A DNA stretch of 64,000 nt, taken from assembly GCA_035573855.1 (NCBI GenBank), contig DATLZU010000021.1:283760-347759 (forward strand). The letters run 5' to 3'. Shown piece by piece: positions 36,081 through 44,335 of this stretch. The stretch comes from DATLZU01 sp035573855. Lineage in GTDB: Bacteria; Nitrospirota; Nitrospiria; Nitrospirales; Nitrospiraceae. The notes beneath the pieces are model-generated. The model did no database searches, was not told where the DNA came from, and worked only from the letters and a program-made list of their open reading frames with translations. Each line of letters starts with the position of its first letter. Within the stretch, counting starts at the first letter, position 1. The position numbers were made by a program, and so were the translations under genes.

Positions 36081-37217
36081 ATGACGACCGCCGACCGCGC
36101 AACTCTGTTCATCGCCGCCAGCGAAACCGACTCGAATCTGTACTACGCCACACGGTTCATCGCACCCGATCCCTTTATCTATTTGGAGATCAAGGGGGAG
36201 CGGCTGGTTGTCATGAGCGATTTGGAATTGGACCGCGCCCGCAGCCAAGCGCGGGTCGATCGGGTATTGTCCTACTCCGAGTTCGAGCGGCGGGCCAAGG
36301 ATCAGGGCGTAACCGAACCCGGTCCGGTGGACATCGTGCATCTGGTTTTGCGGGAGGCGGGCCTCGCGGAGCTGTTGGTGCCCGGCAACTTCCCGTACAT
36401 CCACGCCTGCCGCCTGCAGGAACTGGGGTACCGGCTCCACACCAAACGCGAGCCGTTCTTCGAGCAGCGAGTTATCAAGACGGCCGAGGAGGTGGGCCAT
36501 ATCGAAGCGACGCAGCGGGCCACGGAGGCGGCGGTCGCGGCGGCGCACCAGGCCCTGCGGCGGGCCTCCGTGCGGGACGGCGTGTTGTGGCTCGATGGCG
36601 AGCCATTGACTTCTGAGCGCGTCAAAAAGCTGATCAACATGACGCTCATGGAACAGGATTGCGTCGCTCAACACACCATCGTCGCCGGCGGCGAACAGGC
36701 CTGCGATCCTCACCACGAAGGCAGCGGCCCGCTGCCGGCGGACCGTAGCATTATCTTCGACGTCTTCCCTCGCTCAGCCACCTCGCGTTATTTCGCCGAT
36801 ATGTCGAGGACCGTCGTGCGGGGCCGGGCTTCGACCGAGCTGAAAAAACTGTACCAAACGGTGAAAGACGCCCAAGAAGAGGCGATCACCAAGATCCGGG
36901 ATGGCGCCGACGGCGCCAAGATCCATCAAGGCGTCTGCGAGCGATTCGACAAGGCCGGCTACAAGACCGGTTTAGTGAACGGACGCATGCAGGGGTACTT
37001 TCACGGGACTGGCCACGGCGTCGGGCTGGATATCCACGAGGCGCCGCGCATTAGCCGCACGGGCTCCATTTTGCAGGAGGGCCACGTGGTCACGGTTGAG
37101 CCTGGCCTCTACTACCCGGGACTGGGTGCCGTCCGGATCGAAGACATGGTCCTGGTCACCCGCGATGGCTGCCGCAATCTCACGGACTATCCTAAGACCT
37201 TTGAACTCAGTGATTGA
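36081..37217 (+). CDS. Xaa-Pro peptidase family protein (M24)
   Basis: A 378-residue metallopeptidase of the pita-bread fold that removes N-terminal residues before proline, or a related amidase. An N-terminal creatinase-like domain (about 1-160) is followed by the M24 domain. Metal ligands are recognisable: Asp in SIIFDVFPRS, Asp in YFADMSRTVVRG, His in YFHGTGHGVGLDIHE, Glu in VVTVEPGLYYPG and Glu in VRIEDMVLV. I start at the ATG at 36081 (MTTADRATLFIAAS, GGGAG 6 bases upstream), since the longer frame back to 35916 lacks a good start. No signal peptide, so cytoplasmic. Confidence 0.9.
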   Translation: MTTADRATLFIAASETDSNLYYATRFIAPDPFIYLEIKGERLVVMSDLELDRARSQARVDRVLSYSEFERRAKDQGVTEPGPVDIVHLVLREAGLAELLVPGNFPYIHACRLQELGYRLHTKREPFFEQRVIKTAEEVGHIEATQRATEAAVAAAHQALRRASVRDGVLWLDGEPLTSERVKKLINMTLMEQDCVAQHTIVAGGEQACDPHHEGSGPLPADRSIIFDVFPRSATSRYFADMSRTVVRGRASTELKKLYQTVKDAQEEAITKIRDGADGAKIHQGVCERFDKAGYKTGLVNGRMQGYFHGTGHGVGLDIHEAPRISRTGSILQEGHVVTVEPGLYYPGLGAVRIEDMVLVTRDGCRNLTDYPKTFELSD

Positions 37218-37310
37218 GCGTGGAGGCGATGGGTGATTGTGTCTTCTGATCCGAACCAGTTGCCCTGCTACTCAATCACGTAGTGACGGAAGTCGCTACT
37301 CACTCTTCCC

Positions 37311-38282
37311 ATGCGCCTGACCTTCACCATTCAACGCTACAATCCGGAAATCGACGTCCATCCCCATTTTGAAGAGTACCGGCTCGAAGTCGGCCGGGGG
37401 CTGACGGTCCTGGAAGCCCTGATCCGCATCAAGAACGAACAGGACGGCAGCCTCTCGCTTCGGTATTCCTGCCGATCCGCCATTTGCGGCTCCTGCGCGA
37501 TGGAGATCAACGGCTCGGAAAAGCTGGCCTGTCGCACTTCCGTCCGCAAAGAATTGGAACGCCACGGCAGGATCGTCGTCGCGCCGCTCCGTAATTTACC
37601 GGTCATCAAGGACCTCGTGGTCGACATGTCGTCGTTTTGGGGAAAGATCCGGGCGGTCACGCCCTGGCTGCTGGCCGAACCGAGCGCAGGAGGCGATCGT
37701 CCCCCCGGCCCGATGACGCTCATGCCGCAGAGTTATGAATTCCACAATGTGGACGCCTGTATCATGTGCGGCGCCTGCGTGGCTGCCTGCACGGTGCATG
37801 AAGTCTCCAAAGAGTTTTTGGGGCCGGCGGCCTTGGCCAAGGCCGACCGCTTTCTGGCGGACCCGCGCGAACCGGAGACCAGCAAGCGCTTCCGGCTGAA
37901 AGAATTGGAAAAGGACCACGGCATCTGGGACTGTACGCGCTGCAATTTCTGTGTGCAGGTGTGCCCCAAGGATGTGAAGCCCATGGAGGCCATCGTGCGC
38001 TTGCGCCGGGCAGCGATCCAACGCGGCCTGACCGCAACCGGCGGCGCGCGGCACATTCTAGGCTTTGCGGATCTCATCGAGCGACAAGGTCGCCTGAACG
38101 AGGCGATCATGCCGCTCAAGGTGGTCGGCTTCGACTGGAAGCGGCTGCTGAGCGTGATTCCATTGGGGATCAAGATGCTGCTGAAGGGAAAGGTGCCCAA
38201 TCCTCTGGGCCACTCCATTGAAGGGATCGAGTACGTGCGTTCCCTCTTCGCTGCCGCACGCCGTCGCGTCAAACCGACGTAA
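37311..38282 (+). CDS. sdhB: Succinate dehydrogenase/fumarate reductase iron-sulfur subunit
   Basis: A 323-residue SdhB/FrdB-type subunit that passes electrons between the flavoprotein and the membrane or quinone side. The [2Fe-2S] site is C54, C59, C62 and C74. The first bacterial ferredoxin site is C150/C153/C156/C160 (CIMCGACVAAC). The second is C208/C211/C214/C218 (CTRCNFCVQVCPK). In most SdhB the second position of that last site is not Cys and holds a [3Fe-4S] cluster; here all four are Cys, so a [4Fe-4S] cluster is expected, as in the HdrB-anchored (class E-like) enzymes. An extra C-terminal segment of about 70 residues follows. No sdhA or membrane anchor gene is adjacent. The archease gene follows 6 bases later. 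Confidence 0.9.
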   Translation: MRLTFTIQRYNPEIDVHPHFEEYRLEVGRGLTVLEALIRIKNEQDGSLSLRYSCRSAICGSCAMEINGSEKLACRTSVRKELERHGRIVVAPLRNLPVIKDLVVDMSSFWGKIRAVTPWLLAEPSAGGDRPPGPMTLMPQSYEFHNVDACIMCGACVAACTVHEVSKEFLGPAALAKADRFLADPREPETSKRFRLKELEKDHGIWDCTRCNFCVQVCPKDVKPMEAIVRLRRAAIQRGLTATGGARHILGFADLIERQGRLNEAIMPLKVVGFDWKRLLSVIPLGIKMLLKGKVPNPLGHSIEGIEYVRSLFAAARRRVKPT

Positions 38283-38288
38283 GGCGCC

Positions 38289-38723
38289 ATGCCGCCCTCC
38301 TTCAGATTTCTCGAGGACGTGGCGCTCGCCGATGCCGCGTTCGAAGCCACGGGCGACTCTCCTTCGGAGGTGTTCCAAGCCGCGGCGCAGGCGGTGATTG
38401 AGACCCTGGCCGACCCGCGAACCGTCGCCGCCGCCCGGCGGCTCACAATCACGCGCGAAGACGAGGACCTCGCCGCACTGCTGTTTGATTGGCTGTCCGA
38501 AATCGTGTATGTCAAAGATGCGCAAGGTGTGGTGTTCCGGGAGGCCGTCCCTGTAGTCAGACAGGAAAACGGGCGGTGGCGGTTGGACGCGACGCTGGTC
38601 GGCGCCCCGGTGGATCCCGCGACGCAGGAGTTGCGGGCGGACGTGAAGGGCGTAACCAAACATCTGTACGAGCTGAAGCAGGAGGGCATCCGTTGGAAGG
38701 CTCGAGTGGTGTTGGATATATGA
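38289..38723 (+). CDS. Archease
   Basis: A 144-residue protein beginning FRFLEDVALADAAFEATGDSPSEVFQAAAQAV and ending DVKGVTKHLYELKQEGIRWKARVVLDI, both archease hallmarks. Archease helps the RNA ligase RtcB form its guanylylated intermediate and turn over many times. The conserved metal-binding Asp near the start (ALADA) and the C-terminal Asp (VVLDI) are present. It sits 6 bases after sdhB and 109 bases before rtcB on the same strand, so all three may be co-transcribed; the pairing with rtcB fits the known function. Confidence 0.9.
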   Translation: MPPSFRFLEDVALADAAFEATGDSPSEVFQAAAQAVIETLADPRTVAAARRLTITREDEDLAALLFDWLSEIVYVKDAQGVVFREAVPVVRQENGRWRLDATLVGAPVDPATQELRADVKGVTKHLYELKQEGIRWKARVVLDI

Positions 38724-38832
38724 AGCGTGCGACGCATGACCGGCGAGGCGCGCGAAAGACTTCTTCTCGTCGCGCGAGTCTCGCGCGTCCCATCCGTATG
38801 TCTCGCCAGGATCGCCCTCATGGTGAGGTGAT

Positions 38833-41781
38833 ATGAAGCTGAATACCGAAATGGCGGTGAACCGCATCGCCGATGAAATCTGGGAAATTCCTCCGTCGGA
38901 GAAGCCGGGCATGCTCGTGCCGGCCCGCATTTACGCGACGGAGCGGATCCTCGAAACGATGGATCGCGGCGTCTTCGACCAGGTGACGAACGTCGCCTGT
39001 TTGCCCGGCATCCGCCGTTACGCCCTTTGCATGCCGGACGGTCATTGGGGATACGGATTCCCCATCGGCGGGGTGGCGGCGTTCGACACGGGCGAGGGAG
39101 TCATTTCACCCGGCGGAGTGGGTTATGACGTCAACTGCCTCGATGGAGACTCGCAGATTCTTCACGAACTAGGATATTGGCGACCTATCAAATCGCTCGA
39201 CGCCGAGTGGCCCGGATTTCGGGTCACCTGCGTGAATCCCTCCCATACGGTCCAGAGTGCCGAGGTTGGAGCGTTCCTCATCAAGACGCCGACCTCTTCG
39301 GTCCTGCGGGTCACCACTGAATCGGGGCGGCAGATCTATGCCACCGCCGATCATCCCTTCCTCACGAGACGAGGAATGGTTGCTCTTGGCAGACTCGTTC
39401 CCGGTGATCAAGTATCTGTCTATCCGTTTGACGGCGTGCCTTATCAGGCTCCCAGGAGGGATTTGTTGTTGACTGAAAGAGAGCTCGCCGCAATCTATCG
39501 AGGCACTGAAAATGGTTTAGCACAGGCGCTGAAGGCTCTTCGACAGCGGAATCTCCTGCCTTTAACCATGGATAACCCGAAACTCCCTCGTTTGATCAGG
39601 CTGATGGGATTTGTCCAAGGTGCTGGGCACCTGCAATTGGGGAACGGAGGGCGGGCCAAGATTGGACTGTATGGAGAACCGGAGGATCTTGCAGCTATTC
39701 GACGTGATATTGAGGCCATTGGTTTCCGCACCTCACGAGTGTACGCACGGTCGCGAACGCACGAGATCATGACTCACTCTGGTCGTAAGAGCTTCAGGAG
39801 AACCGAAACAGCCATTCATGTCCGTTCGTCGGCTCTGGCGTTGCTGTTGGTCGCCCTAGGAGTTTCCGGGGGAAACAAAGCAGGACAGAATTTTGGCGTG
39901 CCCTTCTGGCTGGATCGGGCTCCTCTTTGGATGAAGCGACTGTATTTGGCCGCCTTCTTTGGTGCCGAGCTATCCAGTCCGAGAGCAGTGACAGGACATC
40001 CTGACAACTTCTCCGGACCGATCTTGTCGGTCAATAAACGGTCGTCTGTGGCGCCGAGCGGGAAAGCCTTCATGACGCACATGCAGACATGGCTTCAGGA
40101 ATTCGGCGTCGCAAGCACGTTACTGGCCGACCGCGAGAAGTGCGCCAATACGGTTAGACTGCGCCTGCAAATCTCGTCTGAGCCGGACAATCTCATCCGC
40201 CTTTGGACCCGCATTGGCTATGACTACAACCGGCGGAAACAATACCTGGCCAACGTGGCTGCCCACTATCTCAAGCTAAAGACCGGGGTGCTTCAAGAAC
40301 GAGCAACCGGCATCGAAAAGGCAGTTACCTTGAGAAAGACAACCGGCGCATCGGTCAAAGCGATCACTGATGCGATCGGCTCACCATATATCAATGAACG
40401 CTTCGTCGCCCGTAGCTTCTGGGAAGGTAGGTGCTTGAGCGTCGGGATCGGAACCGCCTTTGCCGATTTCCACGAATTCCTCAGTGATAGGACAGAAGGT
40501 CTGGGAACAACCGGACAGGTATGGGATACGATTATCCACATCGAGTCGGTGGATCATCGAGGACCGGTCTATGATCTGACGGTCTTAGACGACCATCATA
40601 ACTTCATCGCCAATGGATTTGTGGTTTCCAACTGCGGCATGCGCCTGATCCGAACCGATCTCACGCTAGCCGATGTGCAGCCTCGGCTGGAGACGCTGAT
40701 GACCGAATTGTTCCGCAAGGTTCCTGCCGGGGTGGGATCAACCGGATTCGTGCGGGTGACCCGCCGCGAATTCGAGGATGTCATGCGCAAGGGAGCCCGG
40801 TGGTGCGTGGAAAAAGGCTACGGGTGGCACGAGGACCTGGCGAGGATCGAAGAAGGGGGATGCATCGCCGGCGCGGACCCATCGAAGGTCAGCGATCACG
40901 CGGTGGAACGCGGCATCAATCAACTGGGCACGTTGGGATCCGGCAACCATTATTTGGAAGTGCAGGTCGTCTCCGACGACCGGATCTTTGATCCGCAGGT
41001 CGCCGCGGCGCTCGGCATCACCGGTCATGACCAGATCGTGGTGATGGTCCACTGCGGCTCGCGCGGGTTCGGCCATCAGGTCGCGAGTGACTACCTGAAG
41101 GTGTTCGAAAAAGCTATGCGCCGGTACGGCATCACCGTGAAAGACCAGCAACTGGCCTGCGCGCCGTTCCGATCGCCCGAGGGGCAGGACTATTTCGCCG
41201 CCATGAACTGCGCGGCGAACAGCGCCTTCGCCAACCGCCAGGTGATCACGCACCAGATTCGCCAAGCCTTCGCTGCCGTCTTCGGCAAGTCGGCCGAAGA
41301 ACTGGGCATGCACGTGGTCTACGACGTGGCGCACAATATCGCCAAGGTGGAACGCTATCCGGAAGGCGAGCTGGTTGTCCACCGAAAGGGGTCCACCAGG
41401 GCCTTCGGTCCCGGCCGGCCTGAGCTGCCGGAGATCTATCGCGCGATCGGACAACCGGTCATTTGCGGCGGCTCGATGGAAACCGGCTCCTATCTGTTGG
41501 TCGGCACCGAGCGCGCGATGCAGGAGACGTTCGGCTCGACCATGCATGGGTCAGGCCGGACGATGTCGCGGGCGCAGGCCAAGAAATCCGTCCGCGGCGA
41601 GCAGCTTCAACGGGAGATGAAGCAGCGGGGGATCCTTGTCAAAGCGGTGTCGATGTCGGGTCTGGCGGAGGAGGCCGGCTTCGCCTACAAGAATATCTCG
41701 GACGTGGTTGAAACGGTGGATCGGGCGGGGATCACCAAAAAGGTGGCGGAGCTGCGGCCGATCGGGAATATTAAAGGATAA
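38833..41781 (+). CDS. rtcB: RNA-splicing ligase RtcB, interrupted by an intein
   Basis: GTP- and Mn-dependent RNA ligase joining 2',3'-cyclic phosphate or 3'-phosphate ends to 5'-OH ends. The coding frame is 982 codons. Removing the intein (residues 102-600) leaves 483 residues, the normal RtcB length. N-extein motifs: CMPDGHWGYGFPIGGVAAFD and SPGGVGYDVN. C-extein motifs: CGMRLIRTDL, LGTLGSGNHYLEVQ, MVHCGSRGFGHQV, YDVAHNIAKVE, VHRKGSTRAFGPG and GGSMETGSYLL. The intein sits between the Asp and the Cys that bind manganese (YDVN-C), so the protein should be inactive until spliced. The ATG at 38833 follows a GGTGAG sequence. Archease lies just upstream. Confidence 0.95.
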   Translation: MKLNTEMAVNRIADEIWEIPPSEKPGMLVPARIYATERILETMDRGVFDQVTNVACLPGIRRYALCMPDGHWGYGFPIGGVAAFDTGEGVISPGGVGYDVNCLDGDSQILHELGYWRPIKSLDAEWPGFRVTCVNPSHTVQSAEVGAFLIKTPTSSVLRVTTESGRQIYATADHPFLTRRGMVALGRLVPGDQVSVYPFDGVPYQAPRRDLLLTERELAAIYRGTENGLAQALKALRQRNLLPLTMDNPKLPRLIRLMGFVQGAGHLQLGNGGRAKIGLYGEPEDLAAIRRDIEAIGFRTSRVYARSRTHEIMTHSGRKSFRRTETAIHVRSSALALLLVALGVSGGNKAGQNFGVPFWLDRAPLWMKRLYLAAFFGAELSSPRAVTGHPDNFSGPILSVNKRSSVAPSGKAFMTHMQTWLQEFGVASTLLADREKCANTVRLRLQISSEPDNLIRLWTRIGYDYNRRKQYLANVAAHYLKLKTGVLQERATGIEKAVTLRKTTGASVKAITDAIGSPYINERFVARSFWEGRCLSVGIGTAFADFHEFLSDRTEGLGTTGQVWDTIIHIESVDHRGPVYDLTVLDDHHNFIANGFVVSNCGMRLIRTDLTLADVQPRLETLMTELFRKVPAGVGSTGFVRVTRREFEDVMRKGARWCVEKGYGWHEDLARIEEGGCIAGADPSKVSDHAVERGINQLGTLGSGNHYLEVQVVSDDRIFDPQVAAALGITGHDQIVVMVHCGSRGFGHQVASDYLKVFEKAMRRYGITVKDQQLACAPFRSPEGQDYFAAMNCAANSAFANRQVITHQIRQAFAAVFGKSAEELGMHVVYDVAHNIAKVERYPEGELVVHRKGSTRAFGPGRPELPEIYRAIGQPVICGGSMETGSYLLVGTERAMQETFGSTMHGSGRTMSRAQAKKSVRGEQLQREMKQRGILVKAVSMSGLAEEAGFAYKNISDVVETVDRAGITKKVAELRPIGNIKG
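39136..40632 (+). other. RtcB intein with degenerate LAGLIDADG endonuclease
   Basis: A 499-residue in-frame insertion from Cys1 (CLDGDSQILHELGYW) to HHNFIANGFVVSN followed by Cys+1. Splicing blocks: block A as above, block B YATADHPFLTRRG with its Thr and His, block F VYDLTVLDDHHNFIANGF, block G VVSN-C. The residue before the final Asn is Ser instead of the usual His. The middle carries two LAGLIDADG-like helices: LMGFVQGAGHL, in which Ala replaces the expected acidic residue, and LAAFFGAELS, which keeps Glu. The DNA is visibly less GC-rich than the surrounding extein, pointing to later arrival. The archaeal RtcB PH1602 is known to have an intein before the same Cys. Confidence 0.92.
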
Positions 41782-42055
41782 TGATGTGATGGTGTGTGGC
41801 TGCTGTTCAGAAAATGCGGGTCCTGTCACCGACCAGCCGGGGACCCGTTGCTCTTTCTCAATGCAATGGGTGCAAGCTCGCACCCCGCCCGGTGTAGGGA
41901 CCTCGCTGCGGGGGCACCTGTTGCATTCCCGGAGCAACGGGTCCCGGGGCGCCCAAGGTCGGCGCCACCCGCATTTTTCTGCAGTACCGGTGAGCCGCAG
42001 GCTCATGAAATGACGAAATGTCAGGCCACGATCGGCCGGACGTCAGGGAGGAGTA
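41782..42055. repeat. Inverted GAGCAACGGGTCCC repeat between rtcB and the PilZ gene
   Basis: GGGGACCCGTTGCTC (41839-41853) and GAGCAACGGGTCCC (41932-41945) are complementary over 14 bases with a 78-base GC-rich loop. They can close a long hairpin just after rtcB. The same unit makes the hairpin at 3872-3903 near dnaE. No gene is seen in this gap. Confidence 0.6.
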
Positions 42056-42409
42056 GTGGAGCAGCGGCGGTGTCCGCGGTTTCCAGTGCGGTTTCGGAGT
42101 TCCTTCACCTCCGCCAACGTGGTCGGCGGGGAGGGGAGCGTGATCGACCTCTCGATCCGCGGCTGCCGCGTGGACAGCAACGTGACGGTCATGCCCGGAA
42201 CGACGTTGGAACTCCGCATCCATGCAACCGAGCATGAACCGCCGATTGCCGTCGACCAAGCGATTGTCCGGTGGGCAAGGAACCACCTGTTCGGCGTGGA
42301 GTTCATGAGCCTGCAACCCGGCGAATGGGCCCGCCTTCAGCATCTCGTCAAGGAATTGGAGCAGGAGCCCTACGTGAAGAAGGCGGCGGACGAGGCGTCA
42401 TCGTCCTGA
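42056..42409 (+). CDS. PilZ-domain protein
   Basis: A 117-residue single-domain PilZ protein, a family of cyclic-di-GMP receptors. The N-terminal RRCPRFPVRFRSSF carries the RxxxR ligand motif, and DLSIRGCRVDSN corresponds to the D/NxSxxG motif. The domain ends with IVRWARNHLFGVEFMSL. It starts at a GTG with GGAGG 5 bases upstream. It is convergent with the TPR-oxygenase gene; a small stem CGCGGA/TCCGCG (42444-42462) lies between them and could end either transcript. Confidence 0.88.
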   Translation: MEQRRCPRFPVRFRSSFTSANVVGGEGSVIDLSIRGCRVDSNVTVMPGTTLELRIHATEHEPPIAVDQAIVRWARNHLFGVEFMSLQPGEWARLQHLVKELEQEPYVKKAADEASSS

Positions 42410-42490
42410 ACGCCTGCGCGGCTCACGGAGGCGGAAACCTCGTCGCGGAGAGATGTTCCGCGCGGCGGACCGGACCGAGCGTCGAGGCGG

Positions 42491-44188
42491 TTACGCGTTG
42501 TGTCGGTGGCCGTACAGGAGGGTGATATTGATTCGGCGGCTTTCGTACTCGTCCTTGAACGTGAACCGGTCGGTCTGGTGGAAGAGGTCGGAGTTGAAGA
42601 CGACGGCGCGGTTCGCACGGTAGGGAATCCGCACCGCTTTGGCTCCGGCGCCCGCCAGCCAGTCGAAAATCTTCTGCCGGTTCTTGTCGTTGTTATATTC
42701 CTTGAAGTTCCAAGCGCGTGGCGCTTCTTTGTCCCACACGACCAGCCCGCCCGTCTCGGAATCCAGATTGGCTTCGTCCGGCGTGATCCAGAAATTCACG
42801 TTGACGGCGGCCGCATCCGCGTGCACGCTGAGCCCTCGCCGCTGGCTGTCGTATTTGAACGCCCAAGCTTGGGTGAGGCGGTGCTGCTTGAAGATGCTCG
42901 GAAACTTGAGCCGCAATTCTTCGGCGATCTGCAGGAGCAAAGGGGTGGCAAAGCCGTCGCCCAGGAACGTGCCGAGGTAGCCGTTTTCGTACTCCTTCTT
43001 CCAGATCGTCGATTCCAAGCAAAACCGGCGCAGGGAAGCTAAGGCCTCATTGGTGAGTAGATCGTCGATATAGATGATCTCGGGCCGTGCGGCGTTGTAG
43101 CGGGCTTCAATGGCTTCGACATCCAGATCGGGGTTCACCGCGCCTCCCGGCAGCCGTTCGCAGGCCGCGCGGTGGAGCACTCGGTTGAACGACGGCGCCA
43201 CGAGATCCATGTCCCGTTGATCGACGCGGATGCAGGTTGCCGTTGAGGCGTCTTCGCGAGCTTGCTGATCCAGCCGTTTCAGGGCGTCACGGTAGACCGC
43301 GTATGCCTCGCCAAGGAGGCCGCGGTCGAACAGATACTGAATCTGCTCCGCGTCGTGCTTCAGCCGGGACTTGGAAATCAGGGTCTCCGTCACGCGACAC
43401 CCATGATCGTGTTTGGCCCGAGCTGATGCCCCGAGGCAGGAGAGGGCCCGGTCAAATTCGCCTCTCCAGATGGACACAATGCCAAGGTTGTACCTCGCCT
43501 TGACATAATCCGGCTGCACCCGGATCGCCTGCTCGAACGCCGCCACGGCCTCGTCCCACTCGCCTTGTTCCATCAACGCCAATCCGAGATTGTTGTGAGC
43601 CTCCACATGGCCGGGCTTGATTGTCAGAGCCTGTCGATAGGCTTGGATGGCGTCGCCCACCAGGCCTTGCTCTTTGAGGACGGTGCCCAGATTATTGTAC
43701 GCGTCTGCATAGCTCGGGTTGACGCGCAGCGCCCTCCGATACGCCTGCTCGGCTTGGGTGAGTTGGCCGAGCTCTTTGTGGACATTGCCCATATTGATCA
43801 AGGCCTCAACGTACTCGGGTTTTGCGGAGATGGCGCGCTGATACGCGGAGATCGCTTCTTCGGCCCGTCCGGCTCGTTGCAGCACGACGCCAAAATTGAA
43901 CCAGTAGAGCGGCTGATTGGGATGTTGCTGAACCGCGCGGTCGAGCAGCTTGCTCGCAAGGTCGAGCTTGCCGACGCGGTACGCGACAAGGCCCAGAGCA
44001 TGCAGCGCCTCCGGGTGTTCGGGGCTCATCTGGAGAACGAGCCGGTACACCCGTTCGGCTTCCTGCAGGCGCCCGGCCTGATGGTGTGACTTGGCTTCGT
44101 CCAGCAGCGTGGCGACCGCAAAACTGTCCGGCGGAGGACCCAGCCTGCCGCGGAGCTTTTCCAGTCGCCGCCGCTCCGCCCGATTCAT
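42491..44188 (-). CDS. TPR protein with C-terminal 2-oxoglutarate/Fe(II) oxygenase domain
   Basis: About 565 residues. The N-terminal half (about 35-270) has seven or more tetratricopeptide repeats (e.g. HPEALHALGLVAYRVGKLDLA, YVEALINMGNVHKELGQLTQA, YADAYNNLGTVLKEQGLVGDA), a protein-binding scaffold. The C-terminal 200 residues form a prolyl-4-hydroxylase-like oxygenase: the iron ligands are His and Asp in LSVHADAAAVNVNFW and His in VFNSDLFHQTD, and the Arg binding 2-oxoglutarate is in SRRINITLLYG. It probably hydroxylates a protein brought by the TPRs, or acts on a sugar or lipid; the substrate is unknown. I start at 44188 (MNRAERRRLEKL); the ATG at 44218 is possible. It is separated from sthA upstream by about 150 bases. 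Confidence 0.85.
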   Translation of the reverse strand: MNRAERRRLEKLRGRLGPPPDSFAVATLLDEAKSHHQAGRLQEAERVYRLVLQMSPEHPEALHALGLVAYRVGKLDLASKLLDRAVQQHPNQPLYWFNFGVVLQRAGRAEEAISAYQRAISAKPEYVEALINMGNVHKELGQLTQAEQAYRRALRVNPSYADAYNNLGTVLKEQGLVGDAIQAYRQALTIKPGHVEAHNNLGLALMEQGEWDEAVAAFEQAIRVQPDYVKARYNLGIVSIWRGEFDRALSCLGASARAKHDHGCRVTETLISKSRLKHDAEQIQYLFDRGLLGEAYAVYRDALKRLDQQAREDASTATCIRVDQRDMDLVAPSFNRVLHRAACERLPGGAVNPDLDVEAIEARYNAARPEIIYIDDLLTNEALASLRRFCLESTIWKKEYENGYLGTFLGDGFATPLLLQIAEELRLKFPSIFKQHRLTQAWAFKYDSQRRGLSVHADAAAVNVNFWITPDEANLDSETGGLVVWDKEAPRAWNFKEYNNDKNRQKIFDWLAGAGAKAVRIPYRANRAVVFNSDLFHQTDRFTFKDEYESRRINITLLYGHRHNA

Positions 44189-44335
44189 GGAGGCCCCCGT
44201 TGACGGTGAAGCCATCAACCCAGGCTGCCACAGCGTACCCGAAAACCAACGGGCGAGTCAAAGCGAAGAAAGCAGGAGCGGGGACAAAAATCTAGAACGG
44301 CGCGCGAATCAGATTGGGGAAAAAAAGAAAATACC

